A DNA stretch of 5,524 nt from Desulfobacterales bacterium. GTDB lineage: Bacteria > Desulfobacterota > Desulfobacteria > Desulfobacterales > C00003060. How positions within the stretch are numbered: the stretch's first letter is position 1; the number at the start of each line of letters is the position of its first letter. The notes under the pieces are model-generated. The model did not search any database. It was not told the DNA's origin and saw only the letters and a program-made list of their open reading frames with translations. The stretch lies in NCBI GenBank assembly GCA_020347085.1, contig CP070769.1:226166-231689 (forward strand). The letters run 5' to 3'. Position numbers and translations under genes: made by a program. Positions 4,618 to 5,524 of this stretch are shown here, in pieces.

Positions 4618-5058
4618 TCGCATACAGCATTTAGAATTACCCCTCAGCGAGAAGTTATCATAGAACACCTCAGGAAGGCGGATTCTCATCTGACGGCGGA
4701 CGAGATTTATGAAATGGTGCGTGCCCGTCTGCCCCGCATTAGCCTTGGTACAGTATACCGAAACCTCGAGATTCTGTCGCGGTTGGGGATGATTCAGAAG
4801 TTGGAAGTTGGGGGTGCGCAAAAGCGGTTCGACGCCAAAACAAAGAAGCACTACCACCTCCGCTGTCTGAGCTGTGGTCGTATAGACGACGCACCGATCA
4901 AAGTACAAACCACGCTGGAAAAGTCCTTGGAAGGCCTGACCGAATATGAAATCATCGGGCATAGGTTGGAATTTATTGGCTTTTGCTTCAAGTGCAGAAA
5001 GAAGCCTGGGATACGGGCACAGAAGGGCACTCAAAACAAACCCCCAAAGGAAAAATAG
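4615..5058 (+). CDS. perR: PerR-type peroxide-sensing transcriptional repressor (Fur family, 147 aa)
   Basis: This is a winged-helix repressor of normal Fur-family length. The DNA-binding part (about 6-70) holds RITPQR, HLTADEIY and the recognition helix region ISLGTVYRNLEIL. The dimerisation part has two structural zinc pairs, C84-x2-C87 and C124-x2-C127. All five regulatory metal ligands of Bacillus PerR align with a constant offset: His25, Asp73, His79, His81 and Asp92. Asp rather than Glu at the last position favours PerR over Fur. With Fe(II), PerR is inactivated by metal-catalysed oxidation of its histidines, so peroxide relieves repression. It probably represses its own operon through the box at 4573-4587 and controls the superoxide reductase 11 bases downstream. 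The C-terminal tail after residue 128 is basic and rich in Lys. The gene symbol is assigned by motif, not by synteny with a named strain. Confidence 0.9.
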   Translation: MSHTAFRITPQREVIIEHLRKADSHLTADEIYEMVRARLPRISLGTVYRNLEILSRLGMIQKLEVGGAQKRFDAKTKKHYHLRCLSCGRIDDAPIKVQTTLEKSLEGLTEYEIIGHRLEFIGFCFKCRKKPGIRAQKGTQNKPPKEK

Positions 5059-5069
5059 GAGGTGCAAAG

Positions 5070-5444
5070 ATGGCAGAAAGACTCCAAGTGTTCAAATGCG
5101 AGGTATGTGGGCACATTGTAGAGGTCCTTCATGAGGGTCAGGGTGAGCTTGTATGTTGCAACCAACCCATGAAGCTCCTTGTTGAAGGATCCGTTGATGC
5201 TGCACAGGAAAAACATGTGCCCGTGATAGAAAAGACCGCGGCCGGCATCAAGGTAAAGGTCGGCAGTGTTCCCCATCCAATGGAGGAAAAACACTATATT
5301 GAATGGATCGAAATCATTGCAGACGGAAAGGCATACCGCCAGTTCTTAAAGCCTGAAGAGGCACCTGAAGCTAAGTTCAATATCGACGCAGACCAAGTTA
5401 CAGCGCGTGAGTACTGCAACCTTCATGGATTGTGGAAAGGGTAG
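5070..5444 (+). CDS. dfx: Desulfoferrodoxin / superoxide reductase (124 aa)
   Basis: This cytoplasmic enzyme reduces superoxide to hydrogen peroxide using electrons usually supplied by rubredoxin, and so protects anaerobes from oxygen. The N-terminal desulforedoxin domain binds one Fe through Cys10, Cys13, Cys29 and Cys30 (C-x2-C and C-C). The catalytic domain has the Fe(His)4Cys centre: His49, His69, His75, His119 and Cys116, with Glu47-Lys48 of the E-K-H-V-P motif at the active site. Residue numbers match those I recall for Desulfovibrio-type enzymes, so it is an intact two-centre (class I) protein. AGGAGGTG (5057-5064) overlaps the perR stop codon and fixes the ATG at 5070; the 11-base gap shows co-transcription with perR. 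The peroxide product is the signal of the upstream regulator. No rubredoxin gene is seen before the window ends. Confidence 0.97.
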   Translation: MAERLQVFKCEVCGHIVEVLHEGQGELVCCNQPMKLLVEGSVDAAQEKHVPVIEKTAAGIKVKVGSVPHPMEEKHYIEWIEIIADGKAYRQFLKPEEAPEAKFNIDADQVTAREYCNLHGLWKG

Positions 5445-5524
5445 GACCAAGGAATAGGCAGGCGGAACCTCACGGTGGCCGATATGCAGTGCAAGCAAGG
5501 CATCCGTATGTCTGCTAGTTGGGC
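5445..5524. other. Right end, no certain feature
   Basis: The 80 bases after dfx hold no clear terminator. A frame beginning GTG at 5475 (or ATG at 5484) stays open to the window end, with only a weak GGCGGA site upstream. It might be the start of a further gene, but too little is visible to call it. Confidence 0.2.

Noticed and set aside
4591..5067. 158-codon minus-strand frame
   Set aside because: It is an exact antisense shadow of perR, which carries all family motifs.
1..5524. tRNA, rRNA and known riboswitches
   Set aside because: No T-loop signature in a cloverleaf context, no rRNA-like stretch, and no match to riboswitch consensus sequences that I know. A covariance-model scan would be decisive.

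Overview
The window looks like chromosomal DNA of an anaerobic, probably sulfate-reducing or syntrophic, member of the Desulfobacterota (Deltaproteobacteria). The evidence is a two-iron-centre desulfoferrodoxin, a PerR-type regulator directly upstream of it, small Cys-rich proteins of a kind I associate with this group, moderate GC content, and long repeat-rich gaps between short operons. No species can be named from the sequence.

Layout. Positions 1-970 are almost gene-free and rich in inverted repeats. They hold two repeats near the left edge, one possible 43-residue membrane peptide (minus strand), a 140-bp double-hairpin repeat, a nested stem structure and a degenerate third copy of the repeat. 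Positions 970-1778 hold two minus-strand paralogues of exactly 80 codons each, with aligned cysteines. They form a tandem duplication that includes the 3' flank. Positions 1871-2119 hold the decayed ATPase end of a sensor histidine kinase (plus strand). It lies tail to tail with an intact NarL-type response regulator on the minus strand (2109-2765). A divergent intergenic region follows, then a plus-strand operon of two receiver-only response regulators and an 80-residue putative zinc protein (3044-4175). A second near-identical copy of the double-hairpin repeat sits at 4305-4441. The right end is a compact peroxide/superoxide defence operon, perR-dfx (4615-5444), with a promoter and a 7-1-7 Fur-family operator.

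How the parts relate. The centre is a signalling cluster with three response regulators, two of them lacking an output domain, and no intact kinase. The only kinase trace is a broken fragment, so phosphate must come from a kinase elsewhere. The right-hand operon is self-contained: PerR senses peroxide and probably represses itself and the superoxide reductase, whose product is peroxide. The most unusual material is the double-hairpin repeat. Its two copies differ by only about five substitutions, and two of those form a compensatory base-pair change. One copy also appears to supply the Shine-Dalgarno sequence of the 43-residue peptide.
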